From the NCBI RefSeq assembly GCF_001718195.1, contig NZ_MCNV01000021.1, positions 62,001 to 126,000 of the forward strand: DNA of 64,000 nucleotides. The letters run 5' to 3'. This document shows, one piece after another, positions 18,683-27,907 of this stretch. Both the position numbers and the translations under genes were made by a program. The stretch is from Paraburkholderia nodosa. GTDB taxonomy: Bacteria; Pseudomonadota; Gammaproteobacteria; Burkholderiales; Burkholderiaceae. How positions within the stretch are numbered: the stretch's first letter is position 1; each line of letters begins with the position of its first letter. The notes under the pieces are model-generated. The model searched no databases. It saw only the letters and a program-made list of their open reading frames with translations, and was not told where the DNA came from.

Positions 18683-19888
18683 TTACCTAACGGTAATCCC
18701 GACATCCCCAAAGGCACTGGAATTGCCATGATCGAGCCAGGCGATACCTTCCTGCACCAGGGTCACACGTAGAACGTACCGCCCACCAGCGGATGGCGCC
18801 ACGATAGACGCCTGCATTTCTTTCTCTTCACCCGGCATCAACGATGCATGCAGCCTCGTTCGCTCACCGTCGAACACCACAACCTGCGAACGCTGGGCAT
18901 CAAACCAGTGATACGAAACATGCACCGGATTCGGCGCGCGACTGGACAACTGGTAGCGGGACCGGTTGGACAACCGCACGCGAACGGAGAAAGATTCCTC
19001 CACGGCAATTTCTGACGGAGCACCTTGCACCGCCACCTCGATCTGGGTCCTCGCCCGCTCATGAATTGGCACATGCCAAGACTTTTTGACCAATTCGTCA
19101 GATCGCTCAAAGCGCTCGGTCAGCAGAGAGCGCATCATGCCACCCAAGCGGTCTTCGAATAGTTGGCAACCCCAAGCGTAGAGTTCCTGGTCCAGCGGGA
19201 TCAACTCATTGATCGCTTCGAGCTCCTCCGCTGAAAGGGTATGGGTTCCCGGGCGGTCTGATGCTGTATTGAGTTGTGGAATGGAATATTCGGGAGAAAA
19301 TCCCATCGAGTGAACAAGAAGACTCATGGAATCACGCATGCGCTCAGTGATTCCAAAAAATGCAAACGATTCAAGCCGTCTTTTGGCACGATCCAGCAGT
19401 GTCCGGTCATGCCTGCGTGCAGCAAATTCCTGTACAGCCGCGCGCCCATAACCAACTGGATCACGGGTCAGCTTCTCGAAGTCAAAGTCGGCTGCCAAAA
19501 AGAGAGTCTGCGTATTGACGATATCCCAGTTCGTATGCGGATCTCGAGCAAAGTCAAGCAGCGACCATCGTTCATCATTCATTTGCTGATGGCGATACGT
19601 ATCTGCATGACGGCGGGCGTGCAGATACCACGAAACAGTCCGCTGAACTGGGTCTCGCAGCATCGTGATATAGGTCAACGCTCGCGCATCGTACCCCCCC
19701 AAGCCGTACCAGTGATGCCCGCGAAACAACCTATATCGGTCCATAGCCCCCGCGGGCAGTGCGTACAACTCCTCCAGCACCTGCGCCGGACAAACTTCGC
19801 CCGTGTCAAACTGATCCTCCAGATAGGATATGAGCGAAGAGCCTCCCGTTTTAGGGATATGGAGAAAATAAACAGGATTCATATACAT
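18683..19888 (-). CDS. sulfotransferase-family protein with C-terminal beta-sandwich domain
   Basis: The product has about 401 residues. The N-terminal FLHIPKTGGSSLISYLED is the 5'-phosphosulfate-binding loop of the Sulfotransfer_2 type, and ITMLRDPVQRTVSWYLHA supplies the 3'-phosphate-binding Arg/Ser region. Residues from about 285 onward form a separate domain (VHVSYHWFDAQ, MPGEEKE, LRVTLVQEGIAWLD) of a kind often attached to surface-polysaccharide enzymes. Together they suggest PAPS-dependent sulfation of a sugar in the O-antigen, although similar domains also occur in proteins without proven activity. Two adjacent ATG codons (19888, 19882) are possible starts, and neither has a strong ribosome binding site. 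It lies between rfbD and manC on the same strand. Confidence 0.7.
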   Translation of the reverse strand: MYMNPVYFLHIPKTGGSSLISYLEDQFDTGEVCPAQVLEELYALPAGAMDRYRLFRGHHWYGLGGYDARALTYITMLRDPVQRTVSWYLHARRHADTYRHQQMNDERWSLLDFARDPHTNWDIVNTQTLFLAADFDFEKLTRDPVGYGRAAVQEFAARRHDRTLLDRAKRRLESFAFFGITERMRDSMSLLVHSMGFSPEYSIPQLNTASDRPGTHTLSAEELEAINELIPLDQELYAWGCQLFEDRLGGMMRSLLTERFERSDELVKKSWHVPIHERARTQIEVAVQGAPSEIAVEESFSVRVRLSNRSRYQLSSRAPNPVHVSYHWFDAQRSQVVVFDGERTRLHASLMPGEEKEMQASIVAPSAGGRYVLRVTLVQEGIAWLDHGNSSAFGDVGITVR

Positions 19889-19976
19889 CGTCACAAATCG
19901 AAAATGAACGCCGCGGTTCTTCTGTTGGACTCGCACATGCTTCCATTACCGCAACCTTCTCAAACTGCTGTCTAAT

Positions 19977-20861
19977 CTACTCAGCCAAACACAACTGCAG
20001 CGCATCTTGCCAATCCGGCATCCGCAAACCGAACACCTCAGTCAGCTTGTCCAGCGACATTCTCGAATTGGCCGGCCGCTTCGCAGGCGTCGGATAGTCG
20101 CTTGCGGGAATCGGCAAGACCGTCGGCGCATCCACGCCCATCGCAGCCGCGAATATCGCTTCAGCAAAGCGGTGCCACGACGTCGCTCCGGCCGACGTCA
20201 GATGGTAGACGCCGGAACGACACACCCACCAGTCGATGTCGTCTGCCGCTGCACCTTGCGCGACGATGTGCGACGTCGCAGCCGCAATCGTCTTCGCCCA
20301 GGTCGGCGCGCCGATCTGGTCCGCAACGACTCGCAATTCTTTCCGCTCGCTGCCCAGCTTCAGCATCGTCTGCAAGAAATTCTTACCGCGCCGGCCGTAC
20401 ACCCAGCTCGTACGCAGGATCAGGTGCGCGCATCCCGTCGCCGCAATCGCACGTTCGCCTTCTAGCTTCGTTTCCCCATACACGTTCTGAGGATTCGTTG
20501 CGTCGGTTTCCACGTACGCGCTCGATTTCGCACCGTCATACACGTAGTCGGTCGAATAGTGGATGAACGAGCCACCGGCACGCGCAGCCTCTTCCGCGAA
20601 TACGCGCGGCACGTCGACGTTCAAGCGTCGTGCAGCCTCGGTATCGGTCTCGGCCTTGTCCACCGCCGTATACGCAGCCGGATTCACAACGAGCGACGGC
20701 TTCAGGTCCCGTACGAAGGCTCGCACACGCTCTAGATCGGAGAGATCGAGCGTCGACCTGTCGCACGGCACCACGCGGCCAAGCCCCTGCAGCGAGCGCA
20801 GCAATTCGAATCCAACCTGGCCGTTCACGCCCGTCACGAGGATCGTCATTTCCCGACTCAT
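19977..20861 (-). CDS. rfbD: dTDP-4-dehydrorhamnose reductase
   Basis: The 294-residue NADPH-dependent reductase carries GVNGQVGFELLR at the N-terminus and the YGETK catalytic motif. It performs the last step of dTDP-L-rhamnose synthesis. The longest frame runs 69 codons further upstream but there it is only the shadow of rfbC. ATG 20861 is chosen because GAGG lies five bases upstream and it sits seven bases after the rfbC stop. It is the last of four rhamnose genes in the order rfbB-A-C-D. Confidence 0.95.
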   Translation of the reverse strand: MSREMTILVTGVNGQVGFELLRSLQGLGRVVPCDRSTLDLSDLERVRAFVRDLKPSLVVNPAAYTAVDKAETDTEAARRLNVDVPRVFAEEAARAGGSFIHYSTDYVYDGAKSSAYVETDATNPQNVYGETKLEGERAIAATGCAHLILRTSWVYGRRGKNFLQTMLKLGSERKELRVVADQIGAPTWAKTIAAATSHIVAQGAAADDIDWWVCRSGVYHLTSAGATSWHRFAEAIFAAAMGVDAPTVLPIPASDYPTPAKRPANSRMSLDKLTEVFGLRMPDWQDALQLCLAE

Positions 20862-20868
20862 AACAGCC

Positions 20869-21420
20869 TCAAGCGTAGAGTACGGCTTCGGCCAGACGCA
20901 CGCCGGCTGCGTCCTTCGCCGCCAGCACCGGCTCGCCTTCGATCGGCCATTCGATGCCGATGTCCGCATCGTTCCAGATGATGCTGCGCTCGTGCTCCGG
21001 GTACCAGTAGTCGGTCGTCTTGTACAGGAACTGCGCGGACTCCGACAACACGACAAAGCCATGCGCAAAACCCGGCGGCACCCACAGCTGGCGATGATTG
21101 TCGACCGACAGATTCACGCCAACCCACTTGCCAAACCGCGGCGAGCTTTTGCGGACGTCGACCACCACGTCGAACACTTTACCTTCGACCACACGCACGA
21201 GCTTCCCCTGCGCATGCTCGATCTGATAGTGCAGCCCGCGCAGCACCCCTCGCGACGAACGCGAGTGGTTGTCCTGCACGAATTCGACGCCCTGCTCCAC
21301 GTGCTCGGCGAACTCGCGCGCGTTGAAGCTCTCGTAGAAGAACCCGCGAGCGTCACCGAACACCTTGGGCTCAATGATCTTGACTTCGGGCAGTGCCGTC
21401 GCCGTTACCTGGATAGCCAT
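20869..21420 (-). CDS. rfbC: dTDP-4-dehydrorhamnose 3,5-epimerase
   Basis: The 183-residue cupin-fold epimerase contains GVLRGLHYQ, with the active-site His, and KLVRVVEGKVFDVVVDVR, both typical of RmlC. It inverts C3 and C5 of dTDP-4-keto-6-deoxyglucose. The start ATG at 21420 gives the usual N-terminus (MAIQVTATALPEV) and overlaps the rfbA end by 16 bases. Confidence 0.96.
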   Translation of the reverse strand: MAIQVTATALPEVKIIEPKVFGDARGFFYESFNAREFAEHVEQGVEFVQDNHSRSSRGVLRGLHYQIEHAQGKLVRVVEGKVFDVVVDVRKSSPRFGKWVGVNLSVDNHRQLWVPPGFAHGFVVLSESAQFLYKTTDYWYPEHERSIIWNDADIGIEWPIEGEPVLAAKDAAGVRLAEAVLYA

Positions 21421-22298
21421 GCAACCTGATGAGTGAGAATGTTCTGGAGGTACTGCCCGTAGCTGTTCTTCGCCAGCGGCTTTGCAAGCTTCAACACCTG
21501 CTCCGCATCGATCCACTGCTTGCGATACGCGATCTCCTCGGGACACGCAACCACGAGACCCTGGCGCTTCTGCAGCGTCGCAATGAAGGTCGCCGCTTCG
21601 ATCAGCGAATCGTGCGTACCGGTATCGAGCCAGGCGTACCCACGCCCCATGATCTCGACACTGAGCGCGCCGTCAGCAAGATAGCGCGAATTCACATCGG
21701 TGATTTCGAGCTCGCCGCGCGCCGAAGGCTTGATGTCGGAGGCGATATCGCACACGCGGTTGTCGTAGAAATACAGCCCCGTGACCGCATAGTTCGAACG
21801 CGGCTTCGCGGGCTTCTCTTCGATCGATATCGCACGGAACGACTGATCGAATTCGACCACGCCATAACGCTCAGGATCGTGCACGTGATAGGCGAACACC
21901 GTCGCGCCGGTCTCTTGCCCGTTAGCATGCTCGAGCTGCTTTGCGAGATCATGTCCGTAGAAAATATTGTCGCCAAGGATCAGCGCCGACGGATCGTTGC
22001 CGATGAAATCCTTGCCAATGATGAACGCCTGCGCGAGTCCGTCGGGCGACGGCTGCACCGCGTACTGGATATTCATCCCCCACTGGCTGCCGTCGCCGAG
22101 CATCGCCTCGAAGCGCGGCGTGTCCTGCGGCGTCGAGATGATCAACACGTCCCGAATGCCCGCCATCATCATCGTCGACAGCGGGTAGTAGATCATCGGT
22201 TTGTCGTACACCGGCAGCAGCTGTTTCGACACGACGTGCGTGATCGGATACAGCCGCGTTCCGGAGCCACCCGCGAGAATGATGCCTTTACGTGCCAT
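21405..22298 (-). CDS. rfbA: glucose-1-phosphate thymidylyltransferase
   Basis: The 297-residue enzyme has the nucleotidyltransferase signature GIILAGGSGTRLYPIT and the RmlA-specific YDKPMIYYPLSTMM. It makes dTDP-glucose from dTTP and glucose-1-phosphate, the entry step of dTDP-L-rhamnose synthesis. ATG 22298 is chosen because the extra upstream codons to 22379 lie within rfbB and lack family similarity. Only 11 bases separate it from rfbB. Confidence 0.96.
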   Translation of the reverse strand: MARKGIILAGGSGTRLYPITHVVSKQLLPVYDKPMIYYPLSTMMMAGIRDVLIISTPQDTPRFEAMLGDGSQWGMNIQYAVQPSPDGLAQAFIIGKDFIGNDPSALILGDNIFYGHDLAKQLEHANGQETGATVFAYHVHDPERYGVVEFDQSFRAISIEEKPAKPRSNYAVTGLYFYDNRVCDIASDIKPSARGELEITDVNSRYLADGALSVEIMGRGYAWLDTGTHDSLIEAATFIATLQKRQGLVVACPEEIAYRKQWIDAEQVLKLAKPLAKNSYGQYLQNILTHQVAWLSR

Positions 22299-22309
22299 CG
22301 CCTTGTTCC

Positions 22310-23371
22310 TCACCCGCGCTTCGCATAATTCGTCTCGACCCACTTGCGATAGTCGCCCGACACCACGCCGTCGACCCATGCCTGATTGTCGAGATACCAG
22401 CGCACTGTCTTCGCAAGCCCGGTTTCGAACGTCTCGGCGGGCTTCCAGCCGAGTTCGCGTTCGAGCTTGCGCGCATCGATCGCATAACGGCGGTCATGGC
22501 CCGGTCGGTCCGTCACGTAGGCAATCTGATCGCGGTACGAACCCGCCGCCTTCGGGCGCAGTTCATCGAGCAAGGCGCACAGCGTGTGCACGACTTCGAG
22601 ATTCTTCTTCTCGTTCCAGCCGCCGACGTTATAGGTCTCACCAACCTTGCCGCGGGCGAGCACTTCGCGGATCGCGCTGCAATGGTCGCTCACGTAGAGC
22701 CAGTCGCGCACATTCTGGCCGTCGCCGTACACCGGGAGCCGCTTGCCAGCGAGTGCGTTGGCAATCATCAGCGGAATCAGCTTCTCCGGAAACTGGTACG
22801 GGCCGTAATTGTTGGAACAATTCGTCGTCAGCGCGGGCAGGCCGTACGTGTGATGGTAGGCGCGCACGAGATGGTCCGAACCCGCCTTGGTCGCGGAGTA
22901 CGGGCTGTTGGGCGCATACGGTGTTGTTTCCGAGAACTGCGGGTCGGTTGCCGAAAGCGAGCCGAACACTTCGTCCGTGGAGACGTGCAGGAAACGAAAT
23001 GCGGCCTTCTCGGCGGCGGCCAGGTCGCTCCAGTGTTGACGAGCCGCTTCGAGCAACGTAAAGGTGCCGACGACATTGGTCTGAACAAAATCAGCCGGAC
23101 CGTGAATCGAGCGATCGACGTGGCTTTCGGCCGCGAAGTGCAGCACCGCGCGCGGCTTGTGCTGGGCGAAGAGCGCGTCGAGCGCTGAGCGGTCGCAAAT
23201 GTCCACGCACGCGAACACGTGCTTCGTGTCGTCCCGCAAGGACTTCAGCGTCCCGAGATTGCCCGCGTAGGTGAGCTTGTCGACGTTCAGTACGGCTTCG
23301 TCCGATTGACTCAGCCAGTCAAGCACAAAGTTGGCGCCGATAAAGCCGGCACCGCCCGTAACCAGAATCAT
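22310..23371 (-). CDS. rfbB: dTDP-glucose 4,6-dehydratase
   Basis: The 353-residue extended SDR enzyme shows TGGAGFIGANF at the NAD site and YSATKAG with the catalytic Tyr and Lys. The ATG at 23371 has AAGGAG six bases upstream, one of the clearest ribosome binding sites in the locus, which rules out the longer frame from 23416. It is the first gene of the minus-strand O-antigen series and its promoter should lie in the 23372-23744 gap. Confidence 0.96.
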   Translation of the reverse strand: MILVTGGAGFIGANFVLDWLSQSDEAVLNVDKLTYAGNLGTLKSLRDDTKHVFACVDICDRSALDALFAQHKPRAVLHFAAESHVDRSIHGPADFVQTNVVGTFTLLEAARQHWSDLAAAEKAAFRFLHVSTDEVFGSLSATDPQFSETTPYAPNSPYSATKAGSDHLVRAYHHTYGLPALTTNCSNNYGPYQFPEKLIPLMIANALAGKRLPVYGDGQNVRDWLYVSDHCSAIREVLARGKVGETYNVGGWNEKKNLEVVHTLCALLDELRPKAAGSYRDQIAYVTDRPGHDRRYAIDARKLERELGWKPAETFETGLAKTVRWYLDNQAWVDGVVSGDYRKWVETNYAKRG

Positions 23372-23744
23372 GGAACTCCTTGTATTGCGCGAGTGCGGAA
23401 GCAATTCTGGCGTCAATCTTTACACCAGACGACCTGAAAGCTAACTGTAGAAATAGCCTTCGTGCGGGAGAAGCGCCCGATCCAGCAGATTCAGCCTTAC
23501 CTACCCCGCAGATTCTGGTTCTAATTTTATCGATAGAGAATTATAAGGATACCGTGCACGAACGCCACCCCCCTAACATCTTGAAACAGCTTGACAAATT
23601 CGTTTGGCATTTTTCGTGCCATGCCGGGGTCGAATCGTTCATCCGCCACGCATTCGGCGGTTTCCGCGGCGTCACGCGACGGCACTCATCTTGTGATACC
23701 GTCATTGCCTCGCGCCACGCCGTACACCGCCAGCCATCCACCGA
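23372..23744. other. divergent intergenic region between rfbB and apaH
   Basis: This 373-base A/T-richer gap must hold promoters for the leftward rfb/O-antigen genes and the rightward apaH gene. On the minus strand a perfect TATAAT lies at 23540-23545, but the hexamer 17 bases upstream of it is a poor -35. No gene is supported here. Confidence 0.4.
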
Positions 23745-24599
23745 ATGAAAGAGCAAGCGCCGCATCTCGCCCCTCTCGCTTTTGGCGACCTTCAGGGTTG
23801 CCTCTCACCATTTCGCGAACTGCTCGCCAAAGCTGCGCCCTCCCCGGACACGCCGCTCTGGTTTGCGGGCGACCTGATCAATCGCGGTCCCGCGTCGCTC
23901 GAAACGTTGCGCGAGGTGATCGAACTCGGCGATCGCGGGGTGGCGGTGCTGGGCAATCACGACCTGCATTTGCTGTCCGTTTCGGCGGGCATTCGCAAGG
24001 CGAAGAAAGACGACACCATCGGCGACATCCTGGGTGCGCCCGACGCCGAAGACCTGCTGCACTGGGTGCGCCATCGCCCGATCGCGCACTACGAGAACGG
24101 CATGCTGATGGTGCATGCAGGCGTGTTGCCTCAGTGGGACGTCGATCTCACGATGGAACTCGCGCACGAACTCGAAAAAGCGTTGCGCCGTGACAACTGG
24201 CGGGAAACACTCGCCGGTCTCTATGGCAACCAGCCGAACCGCTGGTCCAAGGATCTCAAGGGCATCGAGCGCCTGCGCGTGACCTGCAGCGCGCTCACAC
24301 GCGTGCGTTTTTGCGACCGTGACGGCGTGATGGACTTCTCAACCAGCGGCGGCCTCGACTCCGCGCCGCCAGGCTTCATGCCGTGGTTCGACGTGCCGGG
24401 CCGGAAAACCGAAGACATCACCGTGGTGTTCGGCCATTGGGCGGCGCTTGGCCTCACTCTGCGCAGGAACCTGGTCGGGCTCGACTCGGGCTGCGTCTGG
24501 GGCGAAGAGCTTTCGGCAATCCATCTCGTCGGCGATCCGGGCAAACGCATCCTCACGCAGGTGCCCTGCGAGAGTTGTCGCGCTATTACGAACGACTAA
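23745..24599 (+). CDS. apaH: symmetrical bis(5'-nucleosyl)-tetraphosphatase
   Basis: The 284-residue metallophosphoesterase hydrolyses diadenosine tetraphosphate to two ADP. The motifs are in order: GDLQGC, GDLINRGP, GNHDLHLL, then HAGVLPQWD and GHWAALGL. The length matches the family. The gene stands alone on the plus strand, divergent from rfbB and convergent with the acyltransferase gene. Confidence 0.95.
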   Translation: MKEQAPHLAPLAFGDLQGCLSPFRELLAKAAPSPDTPLWFAGDLINRGPASLETLREVIELGDRGVAVLGNHDLHLLSVSAGIRKAKKDDTIGDILGAPDAEDLLHWVRHRPIAHYENGMLMVHAGVLPQWDVDLTMELAHELEKALRRDNWRETLAGLYGNQPNRWSKDLKGIERLRVTCSALTRVRFCDRDGVMDFSTSGGLDSAPPGFMPWFDVPGRKTEDITVVFGHWAALGLTLRRNLVGLDSGCVWGEELSAIHLVGDPGKRILTQVPCESCRAITND

Positions 24600-24635
24600 C
24601 GCACCCACGAGCGCGCAGGCGCACGCCGTCTGGCG

Positions 24636-25409
24636 TCAAGTCGCCTGCGCGACGCCATGCGGAAGCGCCGCCGCCTCCCCACGCATCGTCTCCAACGCCA
24701 GCCCCACCGCTTCCTGCGCACGCGCCGCCAGCTTGCGCCGGTCATCCCCCGCTTCGATCGCCTCGCCGACATAAATGTGAGCGGTCAGCGGCCCGGACTT
24801 GAGCATCGCGTCGAGCGAATCCTTGAGCGAGAGGTCATCGATATACGCCGGCGCCACCGACTGCCGCCCCTGCGCATCCTCATACAAAATGCACAGCGGC
24901 TGCACGGGCCGCCCAGCCGATACCGCCGCCTGGAACATGTTCGAGTGAAATGGCTTGAGCGCGAGGCCATCCGAGGTCGTGCCTTCGGGAAACACGCACA
25001 TCAGCTCGCCGCGCTCGAGCCGCGCCGCCAGCTCATGCATGATGCGTTTCGCATCGCTGCGCTTCTCACGCTCGACGAACACCGTGTCGAGATTCTGCGC
25101 GAACCAGCCAATGAGGGGCCAGTTGCGGATCTCGGCCTTCGAGACGAACGGCGTGGGCCGCCAAGCGTTGATCACGTAGATGTCGATCCACGAGATATGG
25201 TTGCTCACGACGAGCGCGCCCGCGTCGAGCCGAGCCGCGTCGTTGTGCACGACGAGCTTCAGGCCGCACAGCTCGAGCATCTTGAGGGACCATGCACGGT
25301 TCATGGCGTGGCGCTGATCGGCACTCGCACGCGGAAAGCGCAGTGCGACGGTGCAGGCGCCGCGCAGCAGATGCACGAGCAGGCGGGTCTTGCGAATGAA
25401 GAGGCTCAT
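24636..25409 (-). CDS. 1-acyl-sn-glycerol-3-phosphate acyltransferase (PlsC family)
   Basis: The 257-residue protein has an N-terminal hydrophobic anchor region, the NHISWID motif (HX4D) and FPEGTTSDG, the acyltransferase blocks I and III. The family transfers an acyl chain to lysophosphatidate or to lyso-ornithine lipid at the inner membrane, and the acceptor cannot be decided here. ATG 25409 is chosen because the longer frame to 25616 overlaps pyrC' and lacks similarity. It lies 55 bases downstream of pyrC' and is probably cotranscribed. Confidence 0.88.
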   Translation of the reverse strand: MSLFIRKTRLLVHLLRGACTVALRFPRASADQRHAMNRAWSLKMLELCGLKLVVHNDAARLDAGALVVSNHISWIDIYVINAWRPTPFVSKAEIRNWPLIGWFAQNLDTVFVEREKRSDAKRIMHELAARLERGELMCVFPEGTTSDGLALKPFHSNMFQAAVSAGRPVQPLCILYEDAQGRQSVAPAYIDDLSLKDSLDAMLKSGPLTAHIYVGEAIEAGDDRRKLAARAQEAVGLALETMRGEAAALPHGVAQAT

Positions 25410-25464
25410 GTTTGACGATAGGCTGAATCGCGAGATCCTAGCAGACCTGCGTGACACAAATCTG

Positions 25465-26763
25465 TCATGCGCTTGCAACTCGATCGCCCCCCCGCTCGAA
25501 GCCAACGCGCCCCGCCACGAGCGTTGCGCGCACCACGGCGGGCAATTCGTAGCCGAGGAACGGCGTGTTGTGTCCCTGACTCTTGAGCGCGCGCGGTTCG
25601 ACGCGCCAGTGCGCATTGGGATCGAACACGCACAGGTCCGCGCTCGCGCCCACGGCGAGCCGCCCCGCGTCGCGCTGCATCACAGCAGCAGGCGCCGATG
25701 TCACATGGGCAAGCGCCTTCGCGAGCGGGACGCGCGCGTCCTGCGCCCATTTCACGGTGAGCGAGAGGAACAGTTCAAGCCCCGTCGCGCCAGGCGTCGC
25801 TTCGGCGAAGGGCAGCAGCTTTTCGTCGTCGTCCACCGGCGTGTGCTGCGAACAGATCGCGTCGATCGTGCCATCGGCGAGACCCGTGCGAATCGCCTCG
25901 CGATCGCGCTGCTGGCGCAGAGGCGGGTCGAGCCGGAACTGGGCGTCGAAATAGCCGATGTCCATGTCGATCAAATGCAGGTGATTGGCCGTCACGTCGC
26001 AGGTCACGGGCAAGCCCTCGGCCTTCGCGGCACGCACGAGCGCCACGCCCGCCGCCGACGAAAGATGCTGCACGTGCACGCGCGCGCCCGTCACGCGCAT
26101 CAGTTCGAAGAGCGTATGCAGCGCGATCGTCTCCGCGCTCACCGGCACGCCGGAGAGGCCGAGGCGCGAAGCCAGCGCGCCGCTCGCGGCCACGCCGCCC
26201 TTCGACAGATACGCGTCCTGCGGCCGCAGCCACACGGCGTAGCCGTAGGTGCTCGCATACTGCAGCGCCCGCAGCAGGACCTGGGTATCGGCGATCGGCG
26301 TGTCGGCTTGCGTGAAGCCGATGCAGCCCGCCTCGGTCAGCGACACCATCTCGGTGATCACCTGCCCTTTCAGCCCCACGGTCAGCGCGCCCAGCGGATG
26401 CACGTGCGCTCGCGCGAGCTTGCCCGCGCGGTGCTTGAGCATCTCGACGAGGCCGGCCTCGTCGAGCACGGGGTCGGTGTCCGGTGGGCACACGAGGGTC
26501 GTCACGCCGCCCGCGAGCGCCGCGTTCATCTCCGAATCGAGCGTGGCCTTGTGCTCGTAACCCGGCTCGCGCAGGCGCGCGCTCAGGTCGACGAGACCGG
26601 GTGCGACCACGAGGCCGCGCGCATCGAGCGTGCGGTCCGCCTCGAAGCCCGCGGGCGCCGCACCGATCGCGGCAATCTTGCCCGCTTCGATATACACGTC
26701 CTGCTGCTGTTCGGTTCCGGCCGCCGGATCGATCAGCGTGCCGCCTTGAATATGGATCTTCAT
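25465..26763 (-). CDS. pyrC': dihydroorotase-like protein PyrC' (probably non-catalytic)
   Basis: The 432-residue amidohydrolase-fold protein aligns with type I dihydroorotases but lacks key residues. The usual HxHLREPG site reads LSARLREPG, so both metal-binding His are gone. The usual TDHAPH reads SQHTPV, losing the catalytic Asp. The FSDDG segment reads FTQADTP. In Pseudomonas an inactive PyrC' encoded after pyrB is needed to assemble the aspartate transcarbamoylase dodecamer. The same arrangement here, 34 bases after pyrB, suggests a structural role. An active PyrC should be encoded elsewhere. Confidence 0.88.
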   Translation of the reverse strand: MKIHIQGGTLIDPAAGTEQQQDVYIEAGKIAAIGAAPAGFEADRTLDARGLVVAPGLVDLSARLREPGYEHKATLDSEMNAALAGGVTTLVCPPDTDPVLDEAGLVEMLKHRAGKLARAHVHPLGALTVGLKGQVITEMVSLTEAGCIGFTQADTPIADTQVLLRALQYASTYGYAVWLRPQDAYLSKGGVAASGALASRLGLSGVPVSAETIALHTLFELMRVTGARVHVQHLSSAAGVALVRAAKAEGLPVTCDVTANHLHLIDMDIGYFDAQFRLDPPLRQQRDREAIRTGLADGTIDAICSQHTPVDDDEKLLPFAEATPGATGLELFLSLTVKWAQDARVPLAKALAHVTSAPAAVMQRDAGRLAVGASADLCVFDPNAHWRVEPRALKSQGHNTPFLGYELPAVVRATLVAGRVGFERGGDRVASA

Positions 26764-26797
26764 CTGCTGCCCTTTTCGTTCTTGCCGCTTGAGCGCT

Positions 26798-27817
26798 TCA
26801 ATCGTTGTTACCGGCGACGATGCCCATCACGGCCATGCGCACCGCAATGCCGAAGCTCACCTGGTCGAGGATCACCGACTGCGGACCGTCGGCGACCTGC
26901 GAGTCGATCTCCACGCCGCGATTCATCGGCCCCGGATGCATGACGATCGCATCGGGCGCGGCGAGCGCGAGGCGCTCGGGCGTCAAGCCCCAGCTCTTGA
27001 AATACTCCTGCGCGGAAGGCAGCAGCGCCCCGCTCATGCGCTCGTTCTGCAGGCGCAGCATGATGATGACGTCGACATCCTTGAGGCCTTCGTCGAGGTT
27101 ATGAAACACGCGCACGCCCATCTGCTCGAGGCCGCCCGGCAACAGCGTGCGCGGGCCGATGGCGCGTACCTCAGGTACACCGAGCGTGGTGAGCGCGTGG
27201 ATGTCCGAGCGCGCCACACGCGAATGCAGGATGTCGCCCACGATCGCCACGCGCAGGTTCGTGAAGTCACGCTTGTAGTGACGAATCGTATACATGTCGA
27301 GCAGGCCTTGCGTCGGGTGCGCGTGGCGGCCGTCGCCGGCGTTGATCACGTGCACGTGCGGGGCGCAGTGCTCGGCGATCAGGTACGGCGCGCCGCTCGA
27401 CGCGTGGCGCACGACGAACATGTCGGCGTGCATCGCCGAAAGATTGCCGATGGTGTCGAGCAGCGACTCGCCCTTGCTCGTCGATGAAGCGTTGATGTTC
27501 AGGTTGAGCACGTCTGCCGAAAGACGCGCGGCCGCGATCTCGAACGTGGTGCGCGTGCGCGTGGAGTTCTCGAAAAACAGGTTGAACACCGACTTGCCGC
27601 GCAGCAGCGGCACCTTCTTCACGTCGCGGTCGGTCACGCTCACGAACTGCGTGGCGGTGTCGAGTACATGCGTGAGGATCGCGCGCGACAACCCCTCGAT
27701 CGACAGCAGGTGTTTGAGCTCGCCGTTCTTCGTGAGCTGCGGATTGCCCTTGAGGAAGCCGTAGCGAAAACGCGTATCGTCCGCTGGGGACGCGGCGGGC
27801 GTGGGCTGTGTGTTCAT
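26798..27817 (-). CDS. pyrB: aspartate carbamoyltransferase catalytic subunit
   Basis: The 339-residue enzyme carries ENSTRTRTTFE, the carbamoyl-phosphate binding motif, and HPTQGLLDMYTI. It condenses carbamoyl phosphate and aspartate in the second step of UMP synthesis. The N-terminus carries about 35 extra residues relative to E. coli PyrB, as in Pseudomonas enzymes that pair with PyrC'. No pyrI regulatory gene is present. Confidence 0.96.
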   Translation of the reverse strand: MNTQPTPAASPADDTRFRYGFLKGNPQLTKNGELKHLLSIEGLSRAILTHVLDTATQFVSVTDRDVKKVPLLRGKSVFNLFFENSTRTRTTFEIAAARLSADVLNLNINASSTSKGESLLDTIGNLSAMHADMFVVRHASSGAPYLIAEHCAPHVHVINAGDGRHAHPTQGLLDMYTIRHYKRDFTNLRVAIVGDILHSRVARSDIHALTTLGVPEVRAIGPRTLLPGGLEQMGVRVFHNLDEGLKDVDVIIMLRLQNERMSGALLPSAQEYFKSWGLTPERLALAAPDAIVMHPGPMNRGVEIDSQVADGPQSVILDQVSFGIAVRMAVMGIVAGNND

Positions 27818-27907
27818 CGCGTGTCCTGGATGTGATGGGCGGCGTGTGGCCAGCGTGCATGCCTGTGCGTCTGCCGTCGCTGCCGCCGAATGGGTTCGAT
27901 GCGCGCG

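Noticed and set aside
23540..23545. Perfect TATAAT on the minus strand upstream of rfbB
   Set aside because: The hexamer 17 bases upstream is a poor -35, so it is mentioned in the gap entry but not called as a promoter.
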